DNA from: Sinorhizobium fredii NGR234
GTDB lineage: Bacteria; Pseudomonadota; Alphaproteobacteria; Rhizobiales; Rhizobiaceae
Assembly: GCF_000018545.1 (NCBI RefSeq)
Contig: NC_012586.1
Span: 434,001-498,000 of the forward strand
Length of the DNA stretch: 64,000 nt
Direction: 5' to 3'
The translations under genes and the position numbers were made by a program. Positions 53,580 through 61,820 of the stretch are shown one piece after another (position 1 is the stretch's first letter; every line of letters starts with the position of its first letter). The notes beneath the pieces were generated by a model. It had not been told where the DNA came from and made no database searches. It worked only from the letters and a program-made list of their open reading frames with translations.

Positions 53580-56093
53580 ATGACATCGATCTCGCGTTCG
53601 GCGCTTCCGCTTTCCGGCGTTCGGGTGGTCGACTTCGGCCAATATATCGCCGGGCCAGCGGTGGCCATGATCCTCGGCGATCTCGGCGCAACCGTCGTGC
53701 ATGTCGACCCACCCGGAGGTCCCATGTGGGACAATCCCGCCAACGCAATCCTCAATCGCAACAAGCTGATCGTCACCATCGATCTGAAGACCGCGCATGG
53801 GCTTGAAGAGGCGAGGGCGCTCATTGCCGGAGCCGATGTTGTCATCGAGAATTTCCGCCCCGGCGTCATGGCCCGGCTCGGCCTCGATTTTGAAGCGTTG
53901 CGCACGGTGCGCCCGGAGCTGATTACCCTGTCGATCCCCGGTTTTGGCTCCAACGACCAGTTGCGCCGCGATTGGCGGGCTTTCGAAACGGTGATCGCGG
54001 CGTCCTCCGGTGTCTTCACCGATATGGGGCTGAACCGGGTGTTGATGGGCATCAACCCGTCCTTCTCGCCGCTGCCGTTGGCCTCCGCCTATGGCACAAT
54101 GCTGGCGGCCTCCGCGACGGTGCTCGCGCTCCAGGCACGGGAACGCACCGGCCACGGCGACCATATCGAGGTGCCACTGGCAAGCGCGGTGATGGAGGGG
54201 CTCTCCTACAACTCGATCAAGATCGACGACTATCCGCTGCGCTACCAGACCCAACGCGAGCGAGAGATCGAGCGGCGGCAGCGCGAAGGCTTGCCGATGG
54301 ACATGTCCTACGAGGACCTCCAGCAGTTTCTGGATCCCTTCTATCGCAGCTACCTGTGCAGCGATGGGCGCATGTTCTACGTCGTCTGCCCCAGCCACAG
54401 GAATCATGCAAAGCGCTGCCTGCAGGCCCTGGGCCTCTACGATGAGCTCGCCGCCGAGGGTCTTCGCGAAGAGGAAGACACTTACCTGCCGGTTTCGCAG
54501 TGGTCTTCGGATGTCTCGCTGGGCGTTTACCCCCTGCCGAAACACTGGGCCGACAAAATCGCGGCTCGGATGAAAGAGGTTTTCCTGACGAAGACGGCGG
54601 CAGAGTGGGAACGCATTTTTGGGGAAGGTCTGTTTCCGGGCGCGCCGCAGCGCTGGCTGAAGGAGTGGATCAGCGATGATCACGCCAACGCCGCGGGGCT
54701 GATGATCGAGGTCGACGATCCGGTTTACGGACGCATGACGCAGCCGGGGCCTTTGACTTGGCTCCAGGAAAGCGCCGAAGCCATGCTTACGCCGCAACCG
54801 CGACGGTGGGGATCTGTCGATGAAGCGGTGGAACTGCTGTCCCGCACGGGCTCGTTGAAGATACCGGCCGCGACGTCGAGCAACTCCGGAGGCTGGCTGG
54901 ATGGCGTAAAGGTGCTCGACCTGTGCAACGTCATAGCCGGTCCCCATTCGGTCGCCTATCTCGCCCGCTTCGGGGCGGAGGTCATCAAGATCGACCCCGC
55001 CAAGCCGCTTTACGACTGCTGGAATACCGTGATTTTCGGCATGTCGCATATGTGCGGCAAGCAGTCAGTTCTCTTGAATATCGGCTCGCCCGACGGGCGA
55101 GTGGTCTTCGAGCACTTGGTAAAATCCGTTGATGTCGTGGTCTGGAACGCCACCGATCGGCAAGTGAAGTGGATGGGCCTCGATGCCGAGAGCCTGGAGG
55201 CGCTCAATCCGAATGCGATCTTCTGCCAGCTCGACTGCTTCGGCGGCGTGAGGAAGGGGCCGCGCACCGACTATCTCGGCTATGACGATCTGGTCCAGTC
55301 GGCAACGGGCATCATGCTGCGTTTTGGCGGATCGATGCAGACGCCGGAAGAGCATGCGCATGTTGGCACGATCGATGTCATGTGCGGCTTTGGAGCCGCT
55401 CTGGGTGTGGCGGCTGCCCTCTATCAGAAATCGAAGACGGGTATCGTCGGCCGGCCACGGACTTCCCTTTCGGCGCTGACCGGACTTGCGCAGATTCCGT
55501 TCTGCTACGAATACGAGGGGCGCGGGCCCTTCGACGAGCCGTCCGGCCGTGACATCAAAGGGTATGACGCCCTGTCGCGGCTCTACGAGACCGGATCCGG
55601 TGACTATATTCTCCTATGCGCAACCGAGGCGGATCTGCCGCGGCTTGTAACTGTTGAAGGGCTGGAGAGGCTCGCTTCGGTCGCGGTGCCAGACCGCGAA
55701 GGCTGGCTTGCCCGCGCCTTCATGTCCGCACCGGCCGAAACCTGGCAGCACCGATTGTTACAGGCCGATGTCGGCGTGTCGCTTTGCGAGAACATCGAGA
55801 CGATTAGGGCCAGGAGTGCGAGGGTTTCGGACGGAACTCCGGGTACCGACCGTGGCAGCTATTCCTTTTCGATCTTCCCCGACCATCCGAGTGGTCACAC
55901 GGTGACCCAGCTTGATCCCTTCGCGATCCGGCCGGCGGTCGGCAAGGTCATCGCAGTGACTCCGGCGGAAAAATACGGCGCCTCGACGCGCTCGGTCCTC
56001 AAGGCCCTGAATTACACCGATGCTGAGATCGATCGGATGATCGCTTCGGGAACGGCAAGCGAAACATGGAGCGCGGAGTATCTGCCGAGCTGA
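53580..56093 (+). CDS. dddD: Two-domain class III CoA-transferase (DddD-like DMSP CoA-transferase/lyase)
   Basis: 837 residues from the ATG at 53580 with GGGAGGACAC upstream. Two CaiB/BaiF domains in tandem: domain 1 about 10-410 (GVRVVDFGQYIAGP) and domain 2 about 440-830 (GVKVLDLCNVIAGP). The catalytic Asp is kept only in domain 2 (GYDDLVQSATG, Asp569 by this start); domain 1 has Glu in AFETVIAASSG. This length, duplication and single active site are the features of DddD. That enzyme transfers CoA to DMSP and releases dimethyl sulfide with 3-hydroxypropionyl-CoA. Downstream betaine-type transporter and upstream DddA-like gene fit. A carnitine/betaine CoA-transferase role cannot be excluded. 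Confidence 0.75.
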   Translation: MTSISRSALPLSGVRVVDFGQYIAGPAVAMILGDLGATVVHVDPPGGPMWDNPANAILNRNKLIVTIDLKTAHGLEEARALIAGADVVIENFRPGVMARLGLDFEALRTVRPELITLSIPGFGSNDQLRRDWRAFETVIAASSGVFTDMGLNRVLMGINPSFSPLPLASAYGTMLAASATVLALQARERTGHGDHIEVPLASAVMEGLSYNSIKIDDYPLRYQTQREREIERRQREGLPMDMSYEDLQQFLDPFYRSYLCSDGRMFYVVCPSHRNHAKRCLQALGLYDELAAEGLREEEDTYLPVSQWSSDVSLGVYPLPKHWADKIAARMKEVFLTKTAAEWERIFGEGLFPGAPQRWLKEWISDDHANAAGLMIEVDDPVYGRMTQPGPLTWLQESAEAMLTPQPRRWGSVDEAVELLSRTGSLKIPAATSSNSGGWLDGVKVLDLCNVIAGPHSVAYLARFGAEVIKIDPAKPLYDCWNTVIFGMSHMCGKQSVLLNIGSPDGRVVFEHLVKSVDVVVWNATDRQVKWMGLDAESLEALNPNAIFCQLDCFGGVRKGPRTDYLGYDDLVQSATGIMLRFGGSMQTPEEHAHVGTIDVMCGFGAALGVAAALYQKSKTGIVGRPRTSLSALTGLAQIPFCYEYEGRGPFDEPSGRDIKGYDALSRLYETGSGDYILLCATEADLPRLVTVEGLERLASVAVPDREGWLARAFMSAPAETWQHRLLQADVGVSLCENIETIRARSARVSDGTPGTDRGSYSFSIFPDHPSGHTVTQLDPFAIRPAVGKVIAVTPAEKYGASTRSVLKALNYTDAEIDRMIASGTASETWSAEYLPS

Positions 56094-56204
56094 CGGATAA
56101 CGGTGGTGCCGGTTCGTGGAGGAGCCGGAGCCGCCCGACAGTCCCTCGATGTTTGGCGATGGCGTCAGGGGCGAAGAACGGACATCGTATTGGGAGGAAA
56201 CACG

Positions 56205-57203
56205 ATGAAGAAACTGCTTGCTTCTACCTGCCTCATTGCCGGCTACCTGGCCGTGACGGGCACAGCCAACGCCGCCTGCGGCGACGTGACCATCGCCAGC
56301 ATGAACTGGCAGAGCGCCGAGGTCCTTGCCGCGCTCGACAAATTCATCCTGACCGAAGGCTATGGCTGCAACGCCGAAATTATCGTGGGCGACACGGTCC
56401 CGACGATCACCTCGATGATCGAGAAGGGTGAGCCGGATGTCGCGCCTGAAGGCTGGGTCGGTCTGCTGCCGGAGGTCGTCAACGGCGGTATCGGGGACGG
56501 TAAACTCGTCGCCGCCGCCGACTCGCTCTCCGACGGTGGCGTGCAGGGCTGGTGGATCCCGAAATATGTCGCAGACGCCCACCCCGACATCAAGACGATC
56601 GACGACGCCCTCAAGCATCCGGAACTTTTCCCTGACCCAGAAGACAAGAGCAAGGGCGCCGTTCACAACGGCCCGGCCGGTTGGGGCGGGACGGTTGTGA
56701 CCGGCCAACTCTACAAGGCCTATGGCGGTGCGGCAGCCAACTTCACGCTGATCGACACCGGCTCGGCCGCCGGCCTCGACGGCTCGATCGCCAAGGCTTA
56801 CGAGCGCAAGGAAGGCTGGGTCGGCTATTATTGGGCACCGACTGCGCTGCTCGGCAAGTACGCCATGGTGAAGCTCGACCACGGCGTCGCTTTCAACGCG
56901 GCAGAATGGAAGCGGTGCAACACGGTTGCCGACTGCGCCGACCCGAAGAAGAACGATTGGCCGAAGGACAAGGTCCAGACACTTGTCACCAAAGGTTTCT
57001 CGGATCGCGCGGGCGCCGAGGTCATGGGCTATCTCGGCAAGCGCTCCTGGACGAACGACACGGTCAATAAACTGATGGCCTGGATGACCGATAACCAGGC
57101 GACCGGCGAGGATGGCGCCAAGCACTTTCTGGAAGAGAACGAAGCGCTCTGGACCCAGTGGGTCTCGCCGGAAGTGGCGGAAAATATCAAAGCCGCGCTC
57201 TAA
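56205..57203 (+). CDS. Betaine-type ABC transporter substrate-binding protein (ProX/OpuAC family)
   Basis: 332 residues from the ATG at 56205 with GGGAGGAAAC upstream. Signal peptide MKKLLASTCLIAGYLAVTG, cleaved after TANA. The mature domain is OpuAC-like (IASMNWQSAEVLAALDKFIL, PEGWVGLLPEVV), with several Trp residues (GWVG, GWWIP, GWGG) that could form the aromatic cage for a quaternary ammonium or tertiary sulfonium group. Co-transcribed with the DddD-like gene 111 bases upstream, so DMSP is the likely ligand. Confidence 0.9.
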   Translation: MKKLLASTCLIAGYLAVTGTANAACGDVTIASMNWQSAEVLAALDKFILTEGYGCNAEIIVGDTVPTITSMIEKGEPDVAPEGWVGLLPEVVNGGIGDGKLVAAADSLSDGGVQGWWIPKYVADAHPDIKTIDDALKHPELFPDPEDKSKGAVHNGPAGWGGTVVTGQLYKAYGGAAANFTLIDTGSAAGLDGSIAKAYERKEGWVGYYWAPTALLGKYAMVKLDHGVAFNAAEWKRCNTVADCADPKKNDWPKDKVQTLVTKGFSDRAGAEVMGYLGKRSWTNDTVNKLMAWMTDNQATGEDGAKHFLEENEALWTQWVSPEVAENIKAAL

Positions 57204-57227
57204 GCAACACCTCATCTAACAATCGGC

Positions 57228-57249
57228 CGGCGCGCCTTCTGGCGCGCCG
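57228..57249 (+). promoter_or_regulatory. Intercistronic hairpin after the binding-protein gene
   Basis: Nine-base perfect stem CGGCGCGCC / GGCGCGCCG with TTCT loop, without T-run. Same position as the hairpin in the sugar ABC operon at 4720-4745, and likely serves to keep binding-protein mRNA more abundant. Confidence 0.6.
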
Positions 57250-57303
57250 ATGCGGGGATGCTTTGCGGCCAGCAACGGCCAACAAGGCGAGAAAGGGATC
57301 GGC

Positions 57304-58191
57304 ATGGATTGGTTCATGAAATTTCCGACGATGGATGCTAACGGGCTTCGCAACCTCAAGAAGGCAATCGACGAGGGCTTTCGCGCTTTCACCCGCGCCT
57401 ATGGGGACAGCATCGAATCCATCTTCGAGCCGTTGCAGCACTTTCTGATCTGGTCCGAGCGCTTCATGACGCGCACGCCGTGGCCGATCATTCTGCTGCT
57501 GATCGGCCTCATCGCCTGGCTCGCTAGCCGAAACTGGAAGATCGTCACCGGCGCCGTCGGCACGCTGCTCCTCATCGGCTACTTCGACATGTGGGACGAC
57601 ACCATGAAGACAGTCTCGATGATCTTCGTCTGTACGGTCCTCTCCATTGTTATCGGCATACCGATCGGTATCGTCATGTCGCGCTCCGATCGGGTGCAGA
57701 ATGCTCTCAACCCGATCCTCGACGTCATGCAGACGATGCCGAGTTTCGTGTACTTGATTCCGGTCGTCATGCTGCTCGGTATCGGCAAGGTTCCCGGCCT
57801 GATCGCCGTCATCATCTACGCCATTCCGCCGATGATCCGGCTTACCAATCTCGGCATCCGCCTCGTCGATAAGGACGTCTTGGAAGCGGCCGACGCCTTC
57901 GGTTCGTCGAACTGGCAGAAGCTGAAGAACGTGCAGATGCCGCTCGCGCTGCCCACTCTCATGGCCGGCATCAACCAGACGATCATGATGGCGCTCGCCA
58001 TGGTCGTCATCGCCTCGATGATCGGCGTGCAGGGTCTCGGCCAGCCGGTGCTGAAGGCGATCGCCAACCAATATTTTACGCTCGGCATCTTCAACGGCCT
58101 CGCCATCGTCGGTATCGCCATCATCTTCGACCGGGTCAGCCAGGCCTATGGTCTGCGACTACAGAAGCATCGGGAGATTGTTCATGGGTAA
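57304..58191 (+). CDS. Betaine-type ABC transporter permease (ProW/OpuAB family)
   Basis: 295 residues from the ATG at 57304 (GAGAAAGGG upstream). After a cytoplasmic N-terminal segment, about six to seven membrane helices follow. The permease EAA-loop region is LEAADAFGSSNWQKLKNVQMPLALPTLMAGINQ near residue 195-227, and QTMPSFVYLIPVVMLLGIGKVPG is highly typical of ProW. It forms the channel for the importer. Its stop overlaps the ATPase start by eight bases. Confidence 0.94.
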   Translation: MDWFMKFPTMDANGLRNLKKAIDEGFRAFTRAYGDSIESIFEPLQHFLIWSERFMTRTPWPIILLLIGLIAWLASRNWKIVTGAVGTLLLIGYFDMWDDTMKTVSMIFVCTVLSIVIGIPIGIVMSRSDRVQNALNPILDVMQTMPSFVYLIPVVMLLGIGKVPGLIAVIIYAIPPMIRLTNLGIRLVDKDVLEAADAFGSSNWQKLKNVQMPLALPTLMAGINQTIMMALAMVVIASMIGVQGLGQPVLKAIANQYFTLGIFNGLAIVGIAIIFDRVSQAYGLRLQKHREIVHG

Positions 58192-59257
58192 TCGAAAAAT
58201 CGGTGGTTTGGGTATCGAGATCAAACACCTCTACAAGATATTCGGGCCCGACGGCGCAGACTATATCAAGCTGGTGGAAGACGGTCTCACCAAAGCCGAA
58301 CTGAACAGTCGCTACGGTCATATTCTCGGGTTGAGGGACATCAACATCTCCATGCCGGCTGGCGGGATTCAGGTGATCATGGGTCTTTCCGGCTCGGGGA
58401 AATCCACGCTGATCCGCCACATCAATCGCCTGATCGATCCGACATCGGGCGAGGTCCTCATTGGCAGCGAAGACGTGGTGAAGATGGACTCGAAGCAACT
58501 GCGCGAATTCCGTCGGCACAGAACGGCGATGGTGTTCCAGAAGTTCGCCCTTCTTCCGCACCGTACCGTTGTGGAAAACGCGCTTTACGGCCTGGAGATT
58601 CAAGGGGCGCCGCGCACACGTCAGGTAGATTGCGCGATGCGGTGGATCGAACGTGTGGGGCTCAAGGGTTTTGAACGGAAATATCCGAACCAGCTTTCGG
58701 GCGGAATGCAGCAGCGGGTCGGACTTGCCCGAGCGCTCGCGAACGATGCGCCGATTCTCCTCATGGACGAGGCCTTTTCTGCGCTCGACCCCCTCATTCG
58801 CATGGACATGCAAACAGTGCTGCTCGACCTCCAGAAGGAGATCAAGAAAACGATCGTGTTCATCACCCACGATCTCGACGAAGCGCTGAGACTGGGCGAT
58901 CGGATTGCGATCTTGCGAGACGGTGAGGTGGTGCAGCAGGGAACCGGCCAAGAAATTGTGATGACCCCCGCCAATGAATACATCGCAAGCTTCGTCAGGG
59001 AAGTGAACCGCGCGCGGGTGCTCAAAATCGAGACGATCGCGCTCGGACCGCGCACCGCCGCTTCAGTGCCGAGAGTTTCGGTGCCGGTAGGCGCCACATT
59101 AGAAGAAGCAGCAAGGGTGATGACACGCGCCGGGGAAACAGAGATTGCGGTTGTCGACCCTGACAGGCAGACGATTGGAACGGTGACGCTGGAGCGCGTT
59201 CTCGCGTCCATGGTCGACGGCGTGGAGATGAAGACGGCCCTTCGCGGCACTGGGTGA
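58184..59257 (+). CDS. Betaine-type ABC transporter ATP-binding protein (ProV/OpuAA family)
   Basis: 357 residues from the ATG at 58184. Walker A GLSGSGKST near residue 67, Q-loop FQKFALLPHRTVVENALYGL, signature LSGGMQQRVGLARAL and Walker B ILLMDEAFSALDPL. The C-terminal region (from about 285) has a CBS-like domain (ETEIAVVDPDRQTIGTVTLE), which in osmoprotectant importers senses ionic strength. The ProV N-terminal YKIFG motif is present. Last gene of the operon, followed by a hairpin at 59322-59348. Confidence 0.94.
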   Translation: MGNRKIGGLGIEIKHLYKIFGPDGADYIKLVEDGLTKAELNSRYGHILGLRDINISMPAGGIQVIMGLSGSGKSTLIRHINRLIDPTSGEVLIGSEDVVKMDSKQLREFRRHRTAMVFQKFALLPHRTVVENALYGLEIQGAPRTRQVDCAMRWIERVGLKGFERKYPNQLSGGMQQRVGLARALANDAPILLMDEAFSALDPLIRMDMQTVLLDLQKEIKKTIVFITHDLDEALRLGDRIAILRDGEVVQQGTGQEIVMTPANEYIASFVREVNRARVLKIETIALGPRTAASVPRVSVPVGATLEEAARVMTRAGETEIAVVDPDRQTIGTVTLERVLASMVDGVEMKTALRGTG

Positions 59258-59321
59258 GGCGGATTTCTCTGTTGCGGCAGAAAGCCGACGCGACCGCACC
59301 TCGCGTTTCGCGTGGCCACAG

Positions 59322-59348
59322 GGCGGCGCCTCTGTTCGAGGCGCCGCC
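59322..59348 (+). terminator. Hairpin after the DddD/ABC operon
   Basis: Eleven-base perfect stem GGCGGCGCCTC / GAGGCGCCGCC with a five-base loop, 64 bases after the ATPase stop and just before the convergent integrase remnant. There is no T-run, so termination may be Rho-assisted. Confidence 0.6.
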
Positions 59349-59356
59349 ATTGAGCA

Positions 59357-59720
59357 CTACAATTCAACTTGCTCAGAGATGGCCAGGGCGTCGTCCACCT
59401 CGATTCCGAGGTATTGTATGGTGCTCTCCAGCTTCTTGTGGCCGAGCAAGAGCTGGACGGCGCGCAGGTTGCCTGTCTTCTTGTAGATGTGTGCGGCCTT
59501 CGTCCGCCTCATTGAATGCGTGTCGTAGCGTTTGGGATCAAGCCCGATGCTCGACACCCGTCGCTCGACAACCCTGCTATATTGCCGCGTCGACAGATGC
59601 GAAGCAGTGATTGCCCCTTCCATCGACGTCGAGGGCGATCCTCGCGAAGGCGTCCCGAAGACAGGACGAGAGTCCGCGTCGGCAAGTCGCCTCCGGCGCG
59701 GGTTCGCGGGTCCCAGAGCG
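59357..59720 (-). pseudogene. C-terminal remnant of a tyrosine recombinase (phage-type integrase)
   Basis: 88 readable codons end the frame: HLSTRQYSRVVERRVSSIGL, then DTHSMRRTKAAHIYKKTGN (catalytic His-x-x-Arg region) and LLGHKKLESTIQYLG with the second His and the catalytic Tyr. The upstream part, about 59620-59720, continues only with frame changes. The N-terminal arm- and core-binding domains are missing. A complete gene would be about 200-300 residues. It marks a former integration event at the edge of the DMSP-type cluster. Confidence 0.75.
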
Positions 59721-59788
59721 TCGTCGTATCGTTCTTCGGAGCAGCACCGCTCTGGGGCTTCACCTTTCGGACCTGTGGTTTAGGCCGA

Positions 59789-61057
59789 TCATTCGCTCCA
59801 ACGCCGGAACAGGGCACTCGCATTCACGCCTCCGAACCCAAATCCGTTGGTGATTGCATAGTCCATCTGTAGTGGCCGGGACTTGCTCGCGACGAAGTCG
59901 ATTCCGTCGCCAGCGGGATCGGGCGCATTCAGGTTCAGCGTGGGCGGTGCGACCTGATCCCTGAGTGCCAGGATCGTGAAGATTGCCTCCAGCCCACCCG
60001 CGGCGCCAAGGAGGTGCCCGGTTGCGGACTTCGTGCCACTGACTGCGATCCCTGCTGTCGAACCGAACACTGTCTTGATAGCCCCGATTTCTCCGCGATC
60101 GCCGAGCGGGGTCGATGTGGCGTGAGCGTTGAGATGTTGGATCTCATGCGGGGAAATACCTGCCTGCCCGATGGCAATTTGCATCGCTCTTGCGGCGCCG
60201 GATCCGTCCTCGGGACCGGAGGTAACATGATAGGCATCCGCCGTTGTTCCATAGCCCACCAGTTCAGCCAGCGGCTCGGCCCCGCGAGCCAGCGCATGGC
60301 TCAGGGATTCGAGCACCAAGACTCCCGCGCCTTCACCCATTACGAAACCGTCACGCATCATGTCGAATGGTCTGGACGCGAGGGCAGGGCTTTCATTGAA
60401 CCCGGTTGAAAGAGCCCGGGCGGCGGCGAAGCCCCCGAGGCTTACGGTGTTCATGCACGCTTCCGTGCCGCCACAGACGGCAATGTCAGCCTCGTTCGCC
60501 CGGATCATCCGGGCCGCGTCACCGATTGCCTGGACGCCGGCCGCACATGCTGTCACAGGAGCTCCCAGCGGTCCCTTGAGACCATGTCGGATGGATACCT
60601 GGCCTGCCGCGAGGTTCACCAGGAACGATGGAATGGTGAAGGGTGAAAGGCGCCGCGGCCCTTTCTGATCGACGGTGCGCACCGCATCCGTGATCGCTGG
60701 AAAGCCTCCGATCCCGGAGGCTATGATCGTCGCCGTTCTGAGGCGGTCCTCTTCCGAGACAGGTCTCCACCGGGCTTGCGCAAGGGCTTCGTCTGCCGCC
60801 GCCATTGCGAAGAGGATGAATCGGTCGACCTTGCGCTGATCCTTCGGCGGCAAGACCCTGTCCGGATCGAAGCCAGCTTCGGCATCCTCTTCCAGGAAGG
60901 GGACAACGCCTCCGACCTTGGCGGGCAGATCGCCGACGACCTCGTCAGGAAGACGGTGGATGCCAGACTTGCCCGCGAGCAGGCGGCTCCAAGTGCTGCT
61001 GACGTTGGCACCGAGCGGACTGACCGCTCCCATTCCTGTTACGACGACACGACGCAT
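59789..61057 (-). CDS. fabF: Beta-ketoacyl-ACP synthase II
   Basis: 422 residues from the ATG at 61057 with CTGGAG upstream; a 44-residue extension is not family-like. Thiolase-fold Cys-His-His triad: Cys in VTACAAGVQA near residue 170, His in LNAHATSTPLGD near 310, and Lys/His in GTKSATGHLLGAAGG near 345. The C-terminus is GFGFGGVNASALFR. It elongates acyl-ACP with malonyl-ACP. It is linked to a TetR regulator and RND efflux genes rather than to other fatty acid synthesis genes, so it is probably a second, specialised copy. Confidence 0.93.
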   Translation of the reverse strand: MRRVVVTGMGAVSPLGANVSSTWSRLLAGKSGIHRLPDEVVGDLPAKVGGVVPFLEEDAEAGFDPDRVLPPKDQRKVDRFILFAMAAADEALAQARWRPVSEEDRLRTATIIASGIGGFPAITDAVRTVDQKGPRRLSPFTIPSFLVNLAAGQVSIRHGLKGPLGAPVTACAAGVQAIGDAARMIRANEADIAVCGGTEACMNTVSLGGFAAARALSTGFNESPALASRPFDMMRDGFVMGEGAGVLVLESLSHALARGAEPLAELVGYGTTADAYHVTSGPEDGSGAARAMQIAIGQAGISPHEIQHLNAHATSTPLGDRGEIGAIKTVFGSTAGIAVSGTKSATGHLLGAAGGLEAIFTILALRDQVAPPTLNLNAPDPAGDGIDFVASKSRPLQMDYAITNGFGFGGVNASALFRRWSE

Positions 61058-61133
61058 GATGACTCCAGAAATAAAACCCGCAAACTCGCGGACAGCGGAT
61101 GCTGAACCGCTTGAGAACTTGTCACTCCGCTCG

Positions 61134-61724
61134 TTACTCGGCCGGCTCCATGGCCGCGACACGCTTTGCTTCAGCCGCCGCTGCTTCAAGGAGACGGTCC
61201 GCCAGCTTCTCGTCCGTCAGGATGCGCGACAGAGTGACGGCGCCAACCATGAGCGCGAGCATCGCCATGGCCTTGCGGGAACCATCGTCATCGTCGCCGC
61301 TGGCCGGCATCAGTTCTTCGAGAACCTGCAGGTGGGCTTTAATGCCATCCTGAAACGGTTTGCGGACGTCTACGCTCTGGCGAGCAGCATCGGATCCGAG
61401 GGCGACCAAGGGGCAGCCATCTCCAGTTTCCCCACGGTGTCCTGCCGAAAGATAAAGGTCGATGACGCCTTGGAGCGGATCCCGGCTCGAAGCAGCGACC
61501 GAGGACCACCTGCGGGTCGCGCTTTCCATCGCGCGCCGCGACGCAAGTGCTACCAGATCATCCTTGGATTCGAACTGCTTATAGAAGCCGCCCTGGGTAA
61601 GACCGGCACCCTTCATCAAATCCTTGAGGCCGATGCCATCGAAGCCGCGCTCACGAAAGAGCCTGCTGGCGACGTTGATGACCGTCTCACGGTTCGCTTC
61701 GGCCTGGGCACGACTGACTCTCAT
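61134..61724 (-). CDS. TetR/AcrR-family transcriptional repressor
   Basis: 196 residues. N-terminal helix-turn-helix VASRLFRERGFDGIGLKDLMKGAGLTQGGFYKQFESKDDL near residues 18-57 is of the subtype with GGFYKQF. The ligand-binding helices follow. AAAGGAGGCGATC precedes the ATG. It diverges from the RND adaptor gene with a 96-base gap and probably represses both directions until a toxic substrate binds. fabF follows 76 bases downstream on the same strand. Confidence 0.93.
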   Translation of the reverse strand: MRVSRAQAEANRETVINVASRLFRERGFDGIGLKDLMKGAGLTQGGFYKQFESKDDLVALASRRAMESATRRWSSVAASSRDPLQGVIDLYLSAGHRGETGDGCPLVALGSDAARQSVDVRKPFQDGIKAHLQVLEELMPASGDDDDGSRKAMAMLALMVGAVTLSRILTDEKLADRLLEAAAAEAKRVAAMEPAE

Positions 61725-61735
61725 GATCGCCTCCT

Positions 61736-61790
61736 TTAGATTTCAGTTGACATCTATACTTCTTTTAGAGTTAGAGGGCAATCTAAGAAT
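61736..61790. promoter_or_regulatory. Divergent tetR / RND promoter region with inverted repeats
   Basis: TTAGATT near the left end and AATCTAA about 45 bases later form separated inverted arms, and TAGAT...ATCTA forms a closer pair. A TTGACA at 61747-61752 could be a -35 box toward the RND genes, though the -10 is weak. This AT-rich patch in a GC-rich region is the expected TetR operator area. Confidence 0.4.
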
Positions 61791-61820
61791 TATGCCGCCC
61801 CCGTCAAGAAGGCCAGTGCG

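Noticed and set aside
53577..55049. A 490-codon frame antisense to the DddD-like gene, and a similar 485-codon frame at 55758-57215
   Set aside because: Both mirror real coding genes, have no recognisable domains and carry the His/Arg/Gly bias of shadow frames.
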